From positions 38,391 through 102,390 of the forward strand of contig JANQLG010000047.1 of NCBI GenBank assembly GCA_028280715.1: a DNA stretch of 64,000 bases. The letters run 5' to 3'. Position 1 is the first letter of the stretch. Every line of letters starts with the position of its first letter. The notes beneath the pieces were generated by a model. The model was not told the DNA's origin. It searched no databases and was given only the letters and a program-made list of their open reading frames with translations. A program made the position numbers and the translations under genes. This DNA is from Spongiibacteraceae bacterium (lineage in GTDB: Bacteria > Pseudomonadota > Gammaproteobacteria > Pseudomonadales > Dasaniaceae). This document shows positions 1-8,886 of this stretch, piece by piece.

Positions 1-1
1 G

Positions 2-529
2 GATACAGAAAATGTCGGTTCAGTATTGGATGTAATTCGTGGCGTTGCCGAACAAACCAACTTGCTGGCGTTAAACGCTGCGATTGAAGCAGCGCGTGCG
101 GGTGAACAAGGCCGCGGCTTTGCGGTGGTAGCTGATGAAGTTAGAACGTTGGCCAGTCGCGCCCACGCCTCCACCGAAGAAATTCAGGAAATGATCACTC
201 GTCTGCAGGCTGGTGCAACCGAAGCGGTGCAAGCCATGAATAAGAGTCGTGGTGAAGCCCAAGGCAGCGTAGAGGGTATTTCAAAAGCGGGAGAGATGCT
301 GAACTTAATTGCTGAAGGCATAAACCGTATTAAGGATATGAGCCATCAGATTTCCAGTGCGGCGGAAGAACAGGCAGCAACAACCCAGGAACAAAATCGA
401 AATGTTGCATCCATCGCCGATGTGGCTGAAGAGACTGCATCAGCGGCTAAAGAAAACCATAGCGCCAGTGACGAGTTGGCGAAAATGGCGGATGCTCAGC
501 TAACCTTAGTTGGTCGATTCAAAGTCTAA
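2..529 (+). CDS. Methyl-accepting chemotaxis protein, C-terminal part (5' end outside window)
   Basis: This is the cytoplasmic signalling end of a chemoreceptor, which controls the CheA kinase through CheW. The reading frame is open from the first bases of the window, so the ligand-binding and membrane parts lie upstream. The hairpin-tip signature is clear: [19 protein letters not shown] followed by [15 protein letters not shown]. The rest is the long Ala/Glu/Gln-rich helix typical of the methylation region, with pairs such as [10 protein letters not shown]. It ends in GRFKV without the pentapeptide tether used by CheR/CheB in some receptors. Family assignment is secure; the ligand cannot be inferred. 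Confidence 0.95.
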   Translation, partial: DTENVGSVLDVIRGVAEQTNLLALNAAIEAARAGEQGRGFAVVADEVRTLASRAHASTEEIQEMITRLQAGATEAVQAMNKSRGEAQGSVEGISKAGEMLNLIAEGINRIKDMSHQISSAAEEQAATTQEQNRNVASIADVAEETASAAKENHSASDELAKMADAQLTLVGRFKV

Positions 530-754
530 TCAGTGTTGACGGCAATGTCTGGACAGCGCCTGCTGTACGCAGTCATTGTCGATGCACTCGACAGCAGCGG
601 CTTCACTCCACTCAATCCATAACGGTGCTACCCGGCATTCAACAATGCAAGTAGCTACTGCTTCATCGACGCTGTCAAAAACACTTAGTGCGTGACCGTC
701 TTCAGCGATTAACATCGCCCGTTTATCGATATTCTCACGAACAAAATATTGCAT
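530..754 (-). CDS. Small hypothetical protein, 74 aa
   Basis: I do not recognise this family. The frame ends directly against the stop of the convergent chemoreceptor gene. A GGAG ribosome-binding site lies about eight bases before its ATG, which supports it as a real gene. The product is acidic, soluble and Cys-rich near the C-terminus (Cys at about residues 36, 40, 57, 62 and 70). It has no signal peptide or membrane segment. The Cys spacing does not match a known zinc motif that I can name. Function unknown. Confidence 0.5.
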   Translation of the reverse strand: MQYFVRENIDKRAMLIAEDGHALSVFDSVDEAVATCIVECRVAPLWIEWSEAAAVECIDNDCVQQALSRHCRQH

Positions 755-863
755 AGCAGTGCTCCAATAGTGATTGTCTACAACTGCGACGCCGCCAAAT
801 TACTTAAGTTTTATTACAACGGTATGACAAATAAAAGGAGCTTCTATGACTATATGAAAGAAT

Positions 864-1649
864 TTACTTGAAGTTTATCCAGCTATTTAATGCCGGCAAT
901 CGAAATTGTCTACCACGATATTCCAATACTACACTGTCATTTAAAATCGCAATCACTCGAATGCCATCTGAAAAACTATCGCCAGTTCGGCGCATACCAT
1001 TATTAAGATTAACAACACCATTACCTAATTCTTCGTTATAGACGTGTACTGAATAATTGATATTAGGAACAGATGTCTGAAATCGTGATGACATAGTTGA
1101 TAGTAACGGAATACTAGCCAAAATTTGCTGACTAGTATCTTTAGCAGGAGTAACAACCGCTTGTGGTTCTTCGATAGTAGTGGCTTTTGGCGGCTCCTTT
1201 TTGGTTGTTGGGGTTTTAGTTGTCGGGGTATTGGTTATTGCAATAGAAGATTGCTGGTAAAGAGCAGCAACTTCAGCTTGATTATTTGCCACTGCTAATT
1301 TCGATGATGGTTTATGATTGGTATTGGTTACAGATTCAACTTCAACTTCAGTAATAGTGTTAGGTACAGTAACCGTATTGTTATTAACCGTTTCACTATT
1401 GTTTATAGGTATTAGCTCCGCGCTTACTTTATTTTCAGAAACAATGCTTTCTGAATCATCATCCGTTGTGAATTGAAAATACAGCAACGTAATCAATATG
1501 CCAGTAATAAAAAAACCAATAAAAATCCATTGTTTAAAGGGGTTTCTTATATCAGAGTTACTCGCGTTTTCGGCAAGTGAAAAGTTGGTTTGAGCATCAG
1601 CATTGTGTTCTCGATCAGCCCGGTTTAATGCGTCTAAAATTAAAGACAT
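864..1649 (-). CDS. gspB: General secretion pathway protein B (GspB/ExeB-like)
   Basis: Inner-membrane partner of the GspA ATPase. In Aeromonas, ExeA and ExeB help insert and multimerise the type II secretin in the outer membrane. The protein starts with the family signature MSLILDALNRADRE, has one membrane segment at about residues 40-60 (WIFIGFFITGILITLLYF), then a long Thr/Asn/Pro-rich periplasmic linker. It ends in a small folded domain (about 190-261) with the GspB-like pattern NYSVHVYNEE and RVIAILNDSVVLEYRG. It begins two bases after the stop of the gspA gene, so the two are one operon. No other gsp genes are in the window. Confidence 0.88.
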   Translation of the reverse strand: MSLILDALNRADREHNADAQTNFSLAENASNSDIRNPFKQWIFIGFFITGILITLLYFQFTTDDDSESIVSENKVSAELIPINNSETVNNNTVTVPNTITEVEVESVTNTNHKPSSKLAVANNQAEVAALYQQSSIAITNTPTTKTPTTKKEPPKATTIEEPQAVVTPAKDTSQQILASIPLLSTMSSRFQTSVPNINYSVHVYNEELGNGVVNLNNGMRRTGDSFSDGIRVIAILNDSVVLEYRGRQFRLPALNSWINFK

Positions 1650-1651
1650 AC

Positions 1652-3325
1652 TTAGCTTCCTCCAACTTTGTTAGCGCTTAACAAGTTAGCGGAATCCTGA
1701 TTAACAATAATGTCGGCGTTTATTAGCGGCGTGGCAATACCCAAATGTTCGTTCAGCTTAAGTAAAGTTTTTAAGCCAACAACACCATCGGCCGTTAATG
1801 CATTGGCCTGTTGAAACATAACCACTCGTTGTTCGAGCGCTTGGTTAAAAAGATTATTGGCTAATGGTGAAGATTGTCCATCGAGTTTAGCAAATTGATC
1901 CGCTAACCAGGTAACCATCGGGCCATGAGCATTTAAACCAAAGCTACCAGCATAATATTGGTTGCTTAACCAGAAGAACAGAAATTCACCCGTCCATTGT
2001 TGGCCTAATTCTACTAATGGCAAGGTAAGCGATTCACCGTGGTAACTAACAACGGCCTGATCATCAACGATCGCGATTAGTGTTACAAAACGCTGTAGTT
2101 TGCCAGGGCCAACAATGGTCAATACCGCAGGTCGATTATAAGTCATCAGTTGCTGCCAACTATCAACACGCAATTGTTCACAACGAAGAGCCGTTGCTAG
2201 TTGATTGTTGCAGCCAATATCTTCCTCAGAAGCCGTCCAACCTTGGCTGGCGGCCAATTCGATAATGGCCTGTTGACGATTGGCCATTAAAGGTGGCGGC
2301 AACTGAAATTCCGGTTTATTGATAGCGGCGATAGATGATGGGGTATCGGATATTTCTGGCGATGCCCGTTCTGATTGCACTATGGATGCAGTAGCAAAAT
2401 CGTAAATACGAGGCCATTGCCAAACAGTTAGCAATATCGCCAGTATTGCTACCGCGCTAGTAGCTAAGGGCATTCTGTAGTTGGGTGGTGATGGTATTAG
2501 CTCTTTTTCTTCTCCCATTACTTCCGCAATTGCCTGTTTGAAAATGCGGCTATTAACCTGGCTCTTGTTTTGCCCATAGGCGCCTAGCAACATACGATCA
2601 CATAGCACATTGATGATACGTGGTATGCCTTTGCTGGCTTTGTAAATGCGTTTAACGATAGCCGAGGGAAATGGACGCTGATTGCCGGGTAAACCAGCAA
2701 TTTGCAGGCGATGACGAATGTACTCGTCAGTTTCTTGGAGATTGAGAGGCTTGAGTTGATAACGAGCGGTAATCCGTTGCGCTAATTGGCGCAGTGCGGG
2801 TTTATTTAATAGAGTACGTAATTCTGGTTGGCCAATTAGGATAATCTGCAGTAATTTCTTAGAGTTAGTTTCCAAATTGGTGAGTAAACGGATTTGCTCC
2901 AGTACTTCATATTGCAGATGCTGGGCTTCATCGATTAGCAAAACCGTGCGCTTGCCCTCGGCGTGGGAGGCAAGCAGATAATCATGCAGTTTGTCTGTTA
3001 ATGTCTTAAGGCTTTGTTGTTCGGTTTTGTCATAGCCGACGCCGAGCTCATCGCAAACGGTGGCCAATAGTTCCAAGGCATTTAATGCCGGGTTGAGTAC
3101 CAATGCCAGATTGATATGGGAGGGCAGCTGTTCCAGCAGGCAGCGGGTGACGGTGGTTTTGCCTGTGCCGACTTCGCCCGTCAATAGAATAAAGCCACCG
3201 CCTTCATCGACACCGTATAGTAAGTGTGCGAGAGCATCGCGATGCCTGGCGCTCATAAATAAATAGCGCGGGTTTACCGCAATGGAAAAGGGTGCCTCAG
3301 CGAGGCCAAAGTAGCTCAGGTACAT
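1652..3325 (-). CDS. gspA: General secretion pathway AAA ATPase GspA/ExeA-like
   Basis: ATPase of the ExeAB complex that remodels peptidoglycan or passes through it for secretin assembly. The N-terminus (MYLSYFGLAEAPFSI) is the ExeA signature. The AAA domain (about 1-270) has Walker A GEVGTGKTT near residue 50 and Walker B VLLIDEAQHL near 130. One membrane segment follows at about 285-305 (AVAILAILLTVWQWP). The C-terminal region ends in a peptidoglycan-binding type 1 fold (about 485-540, FNQALEQRVVMFQQ and ADGVVGLKTL). At 557 residues it has the usual length. It lies upstream of gspB in the same operon. No strong ribosome site precedes this ATG. Confidence 0.92.
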   Translation of the reverse strand: MYLSYFGLAEAPFSIAVNPRYLFMSARHRDALAHLLYGVDEGGGFILLTGEVGTGKTTVTRCLLEQLPSHINLALVLNPALNALELLATVCDELGVGYDKTEQQSLKTLTDKLHDYLLASHAEGKRTVLLIDEAQHLQYEVLEQIRLLTNLETNSKKLLQIILIGQPELRTLLNKPALRQLAQRITARYQLKPLNLQETDEYIRHRLQIAGLPGNQRPFPSAIVKRIYKASKGIPRIINVLCDRMLLGAYGQNKSQVNSRIFKQAIAEVMGEEKELIPSPPNYRMPLATSAVAILAILLTVWQWPRIYDFATASIVQSERASPEISDTPSSIAAINKPEFQLPPPLMANRQQAIIELAASQGWTASEEDIGCNNQLATALRCEQLRVDSWQQLMTYNRPAVLTIVGPGKLQRFVTLIAIVDDQAVVSYHGESLTLPLVELGQQWTGEFLFFWLSNQYYAGSFGLNAHGPMVTWLADQFAKLDGQSSPLANNLFNQALEQRVVMFQQANALTADGVVGLKTLLKLNEHLGIATPLINADIIVNQDSANLLSANKVGGS

Positions 3326-3529
3326 GGCTGACCGTTATCTTTACTGGTACAAAACCGACAGCCATTATGCATAAAGCCGAGATTGAAATCTAATCCACAA
3401 AACGGTAATCATTGCCTCTTCCAGGTAAGCCAGGTGGCAAAAAAGGGTGATTTGAAACAAATTATGAATCCAGGGCTCAAATAGCTAAACAATAATGACT
3501 ACGCAATAAATACTAGGGTGAGATCAGTA

Positions 3530-3838
3530 ATGAAAGAAGAAAAAATCTATATGCTGAATGCACTGTGGTTTAAACCTAATGGCGGAGAACAGCGCTACCG
3601 GGAATATTTGCAAGCGGCAGGGCCGTTAACAGCAGCGTTAGGCGCAAAATTTCTGGAAGGTTACAAACCGGAGCAAGCATTGATCGGTGAATGGAACCCG
3701 GACATGTTTTTTGTTGTTGAGTGGCCGAATAAATTGGCCTTTGAACAACTCATCCATAACCCAGAGTACAACAAGATACGTCATCTGCGTGAAGAGGCAT
3801 TGGAAAAATCACTACTCATACAATGCCAAAAAATATAA
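3530..3838 (+). CDS. DUF1330-like small protein
   Basis: Small cytoplasmic alpha/beta-barrel protein of the DUF1330/ferredoxin-like dimeric type; its biochemical role is unknown. The pattern fits this fold: an initial strand (MLNALWFKPNGGEQRYREYL), a middle strand-turn (GEWNPDMFFVVEWPNK), then a late helix (FEQLIHNPEYNKIRHLREEA). A GTG twelve bases upstream is also in frame, but the ATG used here sits eight bases after AGGGTGAG, a good ribosome site. It is a stand-alone gene between divergent gspA and the GGDEF gene. Family call is moderate. Confidence 0.7.
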   Translation: MKEEKIYMLNALWFKPNGGEQRYREYLQAAGPLTAALGAKFLEGYKPEQALIGEWNPDMFFVVEWPNKLAFEQLIHNPEYNKIRHLREEALEKSLLIQCQKI

Positions 3839-3920
3839 CAGAAAAATAACAGTGAACATCGGTGGCTTTTTCTAGACGCGACCGGTCAATGATTTACAAT
3901 AGCCAGCATCCATGTATTAA

Positions 3921-4655
3921 ATGGGATCCGTTGTGACAGAGCCAGCCCGTTCGGACAATCAATCAAGCTATACAGAGCCTTCACCCCAGTGCCCGGTGGG
4001 TGAACAACAGTGCAAATTTATTGATGAGTTGATGGATTTACGAGAAGAAGTCAATCAGCTTTCCGAGCAGGTACGTACCGATACCCTCACCGGCCTATAT
4101 AACTATCATCATTTAAATCTGGTGCTGCAACAGGAGATGGAACGGACTCGACGTACCTCTCAACCTACCTCTCTGATCATGGTAGATCTCGATCACTTCA
4201 AAAAGGTCAATGACACCTGGGGTCATGAGGTTGGCAACCAGGCCTTAATTGCTGCGGCCAAAGTATTAGAGCGAACAACCCGGCAATTAGATGTTGTCTG
4301 TCGTTATGGTGGGGAAGAGTTTGCCGTGATTTTGCCATCTACCGAAATTGTGACGGCATCTCAGGTAGCTGAAAGAATTCGTCAGGCCATCGAAGATGAG
4401 CCAGTGTTGGTACATGGGCAGGATATTGGCATCACAGCGAGTTTGGGCGTAGATACTTTTTTTTCGCAGCTTGATGAAACACAGGAACAGTTTATCCAAC
4501 GAGCCGATGAACATTTATACCAAGCCAAACAGCAAGGGCGTAATTGTGTGTGTCATGGTGCCACTGTTCATCATCAACCTTCTGCCGTTAGTAAAGAAGA
4601 GCGTGATGTACTGTTGGATATTTTTGGCAGCGACGAATCCGATGAAGAAGAGTAA
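3921..4655 (+). CDS. Diguanylate cyclase (GGDEF domain), soluble
   Basis: Makes cyclic di-GMP from two GTP. The GGDEF domain fills residues about 45-210. It begins with DTLTGLYNYHHLN, has the metal/substrate region MVDLDHFKKVNDTWGHEVGN, and the active-site loop RYGGEEFAVILPST. This is the GGEEF variant, which is normally active. No RxxD inhibitory site directly precedes the loop. A short Cys-containing N-terminus (CPVGEQQCKF) and a heptad-like stretch (LMDLREEVNQLSEQV) could mediate dimerisation. The acidic C-terminal tail is not part of the domain. There is no membrane segment or receiver. A GTG at 3933 is an alternative start. A strong terminator follows immediately. Confidence 0.93.
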   Translation: MGSVVTEPARSDNQSSYTEPSPQCPVGEQQCKFIDELMDLREEVNQLSEQVRTDTLTGLYNYHHLNLVLQQEMERTRRTSQPTSLIMVDLDHFKKVNDTWGHEVGNQALIAAAKVLERTTRQLDVVCRYGGEEFAVILPSTEIVTASQVAERIRQAIEDEPVLVHGQDIGITASLGVDTFFSQLDETQEQFIQRADEHLYQAKQQGRNCVCHGATVHHQPSAVSKEERDVLLDIFGSDESDEEE

Positions 4656-4661
4656 GAAACT

Positions 4662-4687
4662 AAGGTGCCCAAAGGGCACCTTTTTTA
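4662..4687 (+). terminator. Rho-independent terminator after the GGDEF gene
   Basis: A perfect nine-base stem, AAGGTGCCC and GGGCACCTT, with an AAA loop is followed by a T run. It lies seven bases after the GGDEF stop. The convergent MFS gene ends at 4697, so the hairpin may serve both genes, although the T run favours the plus strand. Confidence 0.92.
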
Positions 4688-4696
4688 ATTGAAACA

Positions 4697-5920
4697 TTAA
4701 GATTTAGTGATCGCCGGTTGCTCAAATTCAATACGGTCTTTTTGGATATGCCGAGCTAATGGCAGCAACACACAGGCAATAGTTGGCAGGAACAAAACAC
4801 CCAAACCAATATAGGCAAAATGTACTCCTTGGGTATCTGCCATAAATCCTAGTGCTGGTCCGCTGACGATAAACAACCCCCGTGTTGCCAGACTGACCAC
4901 CGAATTAACCGTTGCCCGAAAGCCAGCTTCAACACGTTTATTCAATGCATCATAGAATACCACCACATTCAAGCCGCGGCATATTGGCAGTGTTAGACCA
5001 AAAATAATTCCGATAACACCACCAGTAACGCCCATGCCAATAAAACCGATAACAGGCAACAAGGCAGAAACAATAAATATCCGTTGCCAACCATAACGAT
5101 TCTCAATGTAATGGGCTTGATGTGCGGTAACTCCACGAATAATACAATGAAGAGCCCAAATATAGCCGAACCAAGTAATAGGTACACCCTGAAGCTCCCA
5201 GTACTTTTGCAGTAACCAAAAACCATTTAGCGCAGCAACATTGAACAGAACAATAGCCGCAGCAGTCCATAACACCAAGGGTTTTAGTACTAATGCTTTA
5301 ATCACCTGTTTAAAATTTTCGGTGTGAGACCCAGCAGAGAGTTCTCTTGGCGCTTCAACCAGGAACAGCGAGCACAGCAGGGCTGCCAAGCTAATTACAC
5401 ATTGTGCCCACAGCACCCAGTCTAGTGAGTACAACGTTAATAGGCTGGCTAGTAATGCAGCCGTGGCGCCGGCATAACCTTCAATAGCCACCAGGCGAGC
5501 AATATGTTTTCCCTGCGCAACGGCTGTTTCCGGCTTTTCCCTATTGATGGCCGATTGACTGTCGTAAAGCAGTGCCAAATCCGCTCCCGAGAACAAACTC
5601 ATGCCAAGCCCCATCAGACCTTCGTAAATAAGAAAATCGATAAAGCTGTTGGCAACAGCTAACCAGATAAAGGCGACAAAACAAATTATCGAGCCAGTAA
5701 TAATCGCATTTTTGCGCCCATACAAATCGGCAATATAACCACTGGGCACCTCTGTAGCGGTGATAACCATTGCAAATAATGACTGAGTTAGCAGAATTTC
5801 AGACATACTTAACCCATGCCGTTGTAACAAAGGTACAAACACAGCAGTGATGATCATGGCACTCTGAAAAAAAGTAAGCCCGTAAATCGTTTTAATATTG
5901 TTCTCAAGTCGTCTTTCCAT
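4697..5920 (-). CDS. MFS transporter
   Basis: Twelve-helix major facilitator transporter of the inner membrane, 407 residues. Alternating hydrophobic segments run the whole length. The loop between helices 2 and 3 carries the MFS motif A variant GYIADLYGRKNAI. The first half contains SEILLTQSLFAMVITATEVPSG, a helix often seen in small MFS members of unknown substrate. An upstream in-frame start exists, but the ATG chosen here follows GGAGG at the right spacing. The substrate is not predictable. It is monocistronic and converges with the GGDEF gene. Confidence 0.88.
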   Translation of the reverse strand: MERRLENNIKTIYGLTFFQSAMIITAVFVPLLQRHGLSMSEILLTQSLFAMVITATEVPSGYIADLYGRKNAIITGSIICFVAFIWLAVANSFIDFLIYEGLMGLGMSLFSGADLALLYDSQSAINREKPETAVAQGKHIARLVAIEGYAGATAALLASLLTLYSLDWVLWAQCVISLAALLCSLFLVEAPRELSAGSHTENFKQVIKALVLKPLVLWTAAAIVLFNVAALNGFWLLQKYWELQGVPITWFGYIWALHCIIRGVTAHQAHYIENRYGWQRIFIVSALLPVIGFIGMGVTGGVIGIIFGLTLPICRGLNVVVFYDALNKRVEAGFRATVNSVVSLATRGLFIVSGPALGFMADTQGVHFAYIGLGVLFLPTIACVLLPLARHIQKDRIEFEQPAITKS

Positions 5921-6029
5921 GATGCGTCCTCCAAACACTATGGCTAATAAGAACTGTGGCTAATAAGGCCAGTGGATACAGCAAAGCTTCTGAGGAGCAG
6001 AACGGGTAGGTTTTAAAGGGGGTAAAACG

Positions 6030-6064
6030 AAAAAAGCCTCCGAGGTTCTGATCCTTGGAGGCTT
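6030..6064 (-). terminator. Rho-independent terminator, minus strand
   Basis: Read on the minus strand, AAGCCTCCAAGG and CCTCGGAGGCTT form a 12-bp stem with one G-T pair and a seven-base loop, followed by six T. It cannot belong to the MFS gene, which starts downstream of it. It therefore ends a transcript coming from 6065-6300 on the minus strand. Confidence 0.9.
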
Positions 6065-6086
6065 CTAAAAAATGTTTTAAGAGTTT

Positions 6087-6203
6087 TTAGCTAACTGCCC
6101 CCTGAATCCTGCGACCGGTTTTATGGCGCATACAAATACGCACCAACACAGTCGAAAACTGTGTCTTCGGTAGGTTGTACTTGGCGCGATTCAGGTTATT
6201 CAT
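6087..6203 (-). CDS. Candidate 38-aa basic small protein or sRNA transcript
   Basis: This short frame lies just before a strong minus-strand terminator, in a 540-base region with no other gene. The predicted peptide begins MNNLNRAKYNLPKTQF and ends HKTGRRIQGAVS, so it is basic and soluble. No clear ribosome site precedes the ATG. The DNA inside contains a seven-base inverted repeat, ACACAGT and ACTGTGT with a TTTCG loop. Two readings are possible: a small protein gene, or a structured small RNA in which the frame is incidental. I do not recognise the peptide. Confidence 0.35.
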   Translation of the reverse strand: MNNLNRAKYNLPKTQFSTVLVRICMRHKTGRRIQGAVS

Positions 6204-6463
6204 GTTTAAGCTAAAAATGTTTTCTATCAGTTAAAAATGGCTTATGTGGTACAAGCTGTGTGGATAATGCGTTCTGATCAAAATTAAGTCAACAGTCAAG
6301 TGCGCAGATATGAATACTTTTTTACTCAATCTCGATTATTGCCACACTTAACAAGCCACATTATCTATTGAAAGGAATATACTGTGGTTAAAAGGATGGG
6401 TTACCTTGCTTAAAATACGGCGATAATAATCGGCCAAAATTAGCTTTATCAAGGAGAGCAGTC

Positions 6464-7489
6464 ATGTCTCTAGTATGCAAAAAAACGCTATCGGCTGTTG
6501 CAGCCGCAGCAGGTTTAGCTGCCTGTGGCGGCGGCGGTGATGGTGGTGCCAACTTCACCGTCGGTGGTGGTAGCGTTAATAATCAAACAGGAATAATTTC
6601 GCTGGGAATCTCAGATGCACCGGTAGAAGATTTAAAACAGGTCAATATTGTTGTCGACAGCATTCGTCTACAAAAAGAAGGCGAGAGCGATGTAGTTATT
6701 GAAACATTTACCAGCTCAGATCTAGGTATTACTGATCAGGAAACGTTTACTATTGATCTATTGGAATACCAAGGTGGTGAGCAAGCTATTGTTATTGAAA
6801 ACCTGGAAGTCACTTCCGGTGAGTACTCTAATATTCGCCTGGAGATTCTGGATGAGAATAGTAATTTCTCTAATGTGCTGACGCAGTTGGATGAAACCAA
6901 GGAATTAAATATACCCTCCGATGAATTACAGCTGGGTGGTTTTACTGTCGATGCCGATGGCACACAAACCTTTACTATCGAATTTAATCTGCGCCAGGCT
7001 ATGGTTTACCGGCCAGGCCCTGACGATTACATGATCAAACCGCGTGGCATATATGTGTTAGATAATTCTACAGCGTCTTCACTACAGGGTGAGATTAACG
7101 ATATTACCCTCTTTGATACCGAAGCACCTTGTAATGCGAAAAGCGATCCGACTACTGGCAATGTGGTGTATTTGTATCAGGGGCATGAATTAGTCGTTGA
7201 TAATTTGGCTGATACTTTTGATCCGGATACTTCCACAACTGATATTCCGGCTAATGCTATCGAACCCTATGCTTCGGAAACAGTTACCGATAGTACCGGT
7301 TATGAATTTGGCTTCCTGCCATCGGGAAATTATACATTGGTTTTTTCTTGTGACGCTGCTAATGATGATCCAGAAGATTTCGATGGCTTGAGTCTTCCGT
7401 TTCCTGAAGATCAAATCATTGAACTGACGTTTACTGCCGGCGCAGGCGTTGTTTGTGACCTGCCAATTACAGCAGGTGCCTGTAACTAA
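6464..7489 (+). CDS. DUF4382 lipoprotein
   Basis: Exported lipoprotein. The signal peptide ends in the lipobox LAAC at about residue 21, followed by a Gly-rich linker. A DUF4382 domain fills about residues 45-200, recognisable by GISDAPVEDLKQVNIVVDSI near its start and by a segment like MIKPRGIYVLDN at its end. The C-terminal part (about 210-341) looks like a beta-sandwich extension (SGNYTLVFSCDA). The role of the family is unknown; members are secreted or surface lipoproteins of marine bacteria. An AAGGAGAG ribosome site precedes the ATG. The gene stands alone. Confidence 0.82.
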   Translation: MSLVCKKTLSAVAAAAGLAACGGGGDGGANFTVGGGSVNNQTGIISLGISDAPVEDLKQVNIVVDSIRLQKEGESDVVIETFTSSDLGITDQETFTIDLLEYQGGEQAIVIENLEVTSGEYSNIRLEILDENSNFSNVLTQLDETKELNIPSDELQLGGFTVDADGTQTFTIEFNLRQAMVYRPGPDDYMIKPRGIYVLDNSTASSLQGEINDITLFDTEAPCNAKSDPTTGNVVYLYQGHELVVDNLADTFDPDTSTTDIPANAIEPYASETVTDSTGYEFGFLPSGNYTLVFSCDAANDDPEDFDGLSLPFPEDQIIELTFTAGAGVVCDLPITAGACN

Positions 7490-7556
7490 CAATATAGCTA
7501 TAGGGTGAAGGGCCGAGTGTTTATAAATCCTCCATTTTCACCCAAATCATACAGCC

Positions 7557-8162
7557 TTAGCTTCTTCCTCGTTTACAGAGATAGTGATGCCATAGGAAAT
7601 AAGTCGCCAAAGATCTTAACGGCTGCCACCGTTCTCCTATTTTGACAATCTCTTCGGTATCCATCTCGCCAAAAAATTCCTTGACCGTATTAACCAAGGC
7701 AATATCGCCGGTTGGGAAAATATCTTTGGCTTGAAGACAAAACATTAGATAAACATCAGTGGTCCAATTACCAATGCCTTTAATAGCGGTGAGCTTTTTT
7801 CTTACCTCTTCGGCGGGCATTTGTTGCAGCTCATCAAATACAAGCTCACGACTAAGAACAGCTTCTGCTAATGCTCGGAGATATTTGGTTTTTTGTCGAC
7901 TGATTTGACAGCTACGTATTTCTTCATCGGAAAGTTTGATAAGTTCGGTTGGGGTAAATGCAGATAAATAAGCATTGAGTTTATCAAAATGTGCTCTTGC
8001 AGAAGCTAGACTTACCTGTTGTTCCAGAATCATTTGACTAAGAGAAATAAAACCTTCGGGTCTGGCCCAAGAGGGAGGATTGCCATAATTTTTTTGGATT
8101 TGTTTGAAAATGGAATCTTTCGTTATAAGACACTCAATGTCATTATGATTAACAATCTCCAT
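7557..8162 (-). CDS. DNA-3-methyladenine glycosylase II, AlkA-like (HhH-GPD)
   Basis: Base-excision repair enzyme that removes alkylated bases. The HhH-GPD domain covers most of its 201 residues. The helix-hairpin-helix is LTAIKGIGNWTTDVYL, and the catalytic Asp lies in FPTGDIALV, as in AlkA. MILEQQVSLASARAHF is the characteristic early helix. The protein is shorter than E. coli AlkA (282 residues) and lacks its N-terminal beta domain, like many stand-alone glycosylases of this family. No iron-sulfur Cys cluster is present. It is convergent with the lipoprotein gene. Confidence 0.9.
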   Translation of the reverse strand: MEIVNHNDIECLITKDSIFKQIQKNYGNPPSWARPEGFISLSQMILEQQVSLASARAHFDKLNAYLSAFTPTELIKLSDEEIRSCQISRQKTKYLRALAEAVLSRELVFDELQQMPAEEVRKKLTAIKGIGNWTTDVYLMFCLQAKDIFPTGDIALVNTVKEFFGEMDTEEIVKIGERWQPLRSLATYFLWHHYLCKRGRS

Positions 8163-8211
8163 ATTTCAGGTTCTCTTTATTGCATGATTAATTCATATAT
8201 TTTAAATAAGT

Positions 8212-8859
8212 TTACTGTAAATGGCCCACTTTCACCCATATAAACGTGTCCTCCTGTACATAAGGATTATGTTTACTACCATGTGGACTTCTAATCCAAG
8301 TGCCAGCGGGGTAGCGACTGTGCTCGTCAATTAGTTCACCTTCTATTACAAAAATTTCTTCTCCTCCATGATGAATGTGTGGCTGAAAATGTTCTCCAGC
8401 GGGCCACTTAACCAATGCTACTTGTTCAGTACCGAATTGATGTAATGACAACACTTTCAGATTGCCATTGCCCGGTGACCACTCTGCGGTGTTTGTATCA
8501 ATCACCACATGCTTGCGGTCATCGGGCTGAAATTGATGTAGCTTCACCAAAAGTACACAGCCCTCTTCACTAAAGGGTGCGTGACTAAAGCCTTCGGGGT
8601 TTCGAAAATAAGTCCCGGCATGATAGTCGCCGCTTTCGTCCGAGAAGGTACCTTCGAGTACCAGAATTTCTTCACCCAATGGATGACCGTGTTCGGAAAA
8701 ACGCGCGCCGGGTTCGTAGCGTACAATACTGGTGGCATGACCGCGTTCAATGTCTTCCCGCGCCAGTGGCTTTCGCCAGACACCTGCCATGGGGCTGGCA
8801 GTCCAATCCATAGTATTGGTATCGATCACCACTCGTTCAGTGAAATCCATATTTAGCAC
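8212..8859 (-). CDS. Tandem ChrR-like cupin protein
   Basis: Two cupin repeats of the ChrR C-terminal type, about residues 5-105 and 115-213. Each has the metal-binding pattern: ARFSEHGHPLGEEILVLEG in the first and EHFQPHIHHGGEEIFVIEG in the second. Each is introduced by VVIDTNT. In ChrR this cupin domain senses reactive oxygen for an anti-sigma factor, but no N-terminal zinc anti-sigma domain or sigma gene is seen here, so a metal-dependent enzyme or stand-alone oxidant responder is more likely. GTG is chosen as start because GGGAGGG precedes it at about eight bases. It is the last gene of the GST operon. Confidence 0.85.
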   Translation of the reverse strand: MLNMDFTERVVIDTNTMDWTASPMAGVWRKPLAREDIERGHATSIVRYEPGARFSEHGHPLGEEILVLEGTFSDESGDYHAGTYFRNPEGFSHAPFSEEGCVLLVKLHQFQPDDRKHVVIDTNTAEWSPGNGNLKVLSLHQFGTEQVALVKWPAGEHFQPHIHHGGEEIFVIEGELIDEHSRYPAGTWIRSPHGSKHNPYVQEDTFIWVKVGHLQ

Positions 8860-8886
8860 AATGCCTGCCCTCCCGCCTAAACATTA

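Noticed and set aside
5940..6030. Possible extension of the MFS gene or a gene on the plus strand
   Set aside because: No open frame with a start and ribosome site; the GGAGG-linked ATG at 5920 is the natural start.
6150..6175. Inverted repeat ACACAGT/ACTGTGT as an operator
   Set aside because: It lies inside the candidate small minus-strand gene and could be RNA structure; no protein partner is evident.
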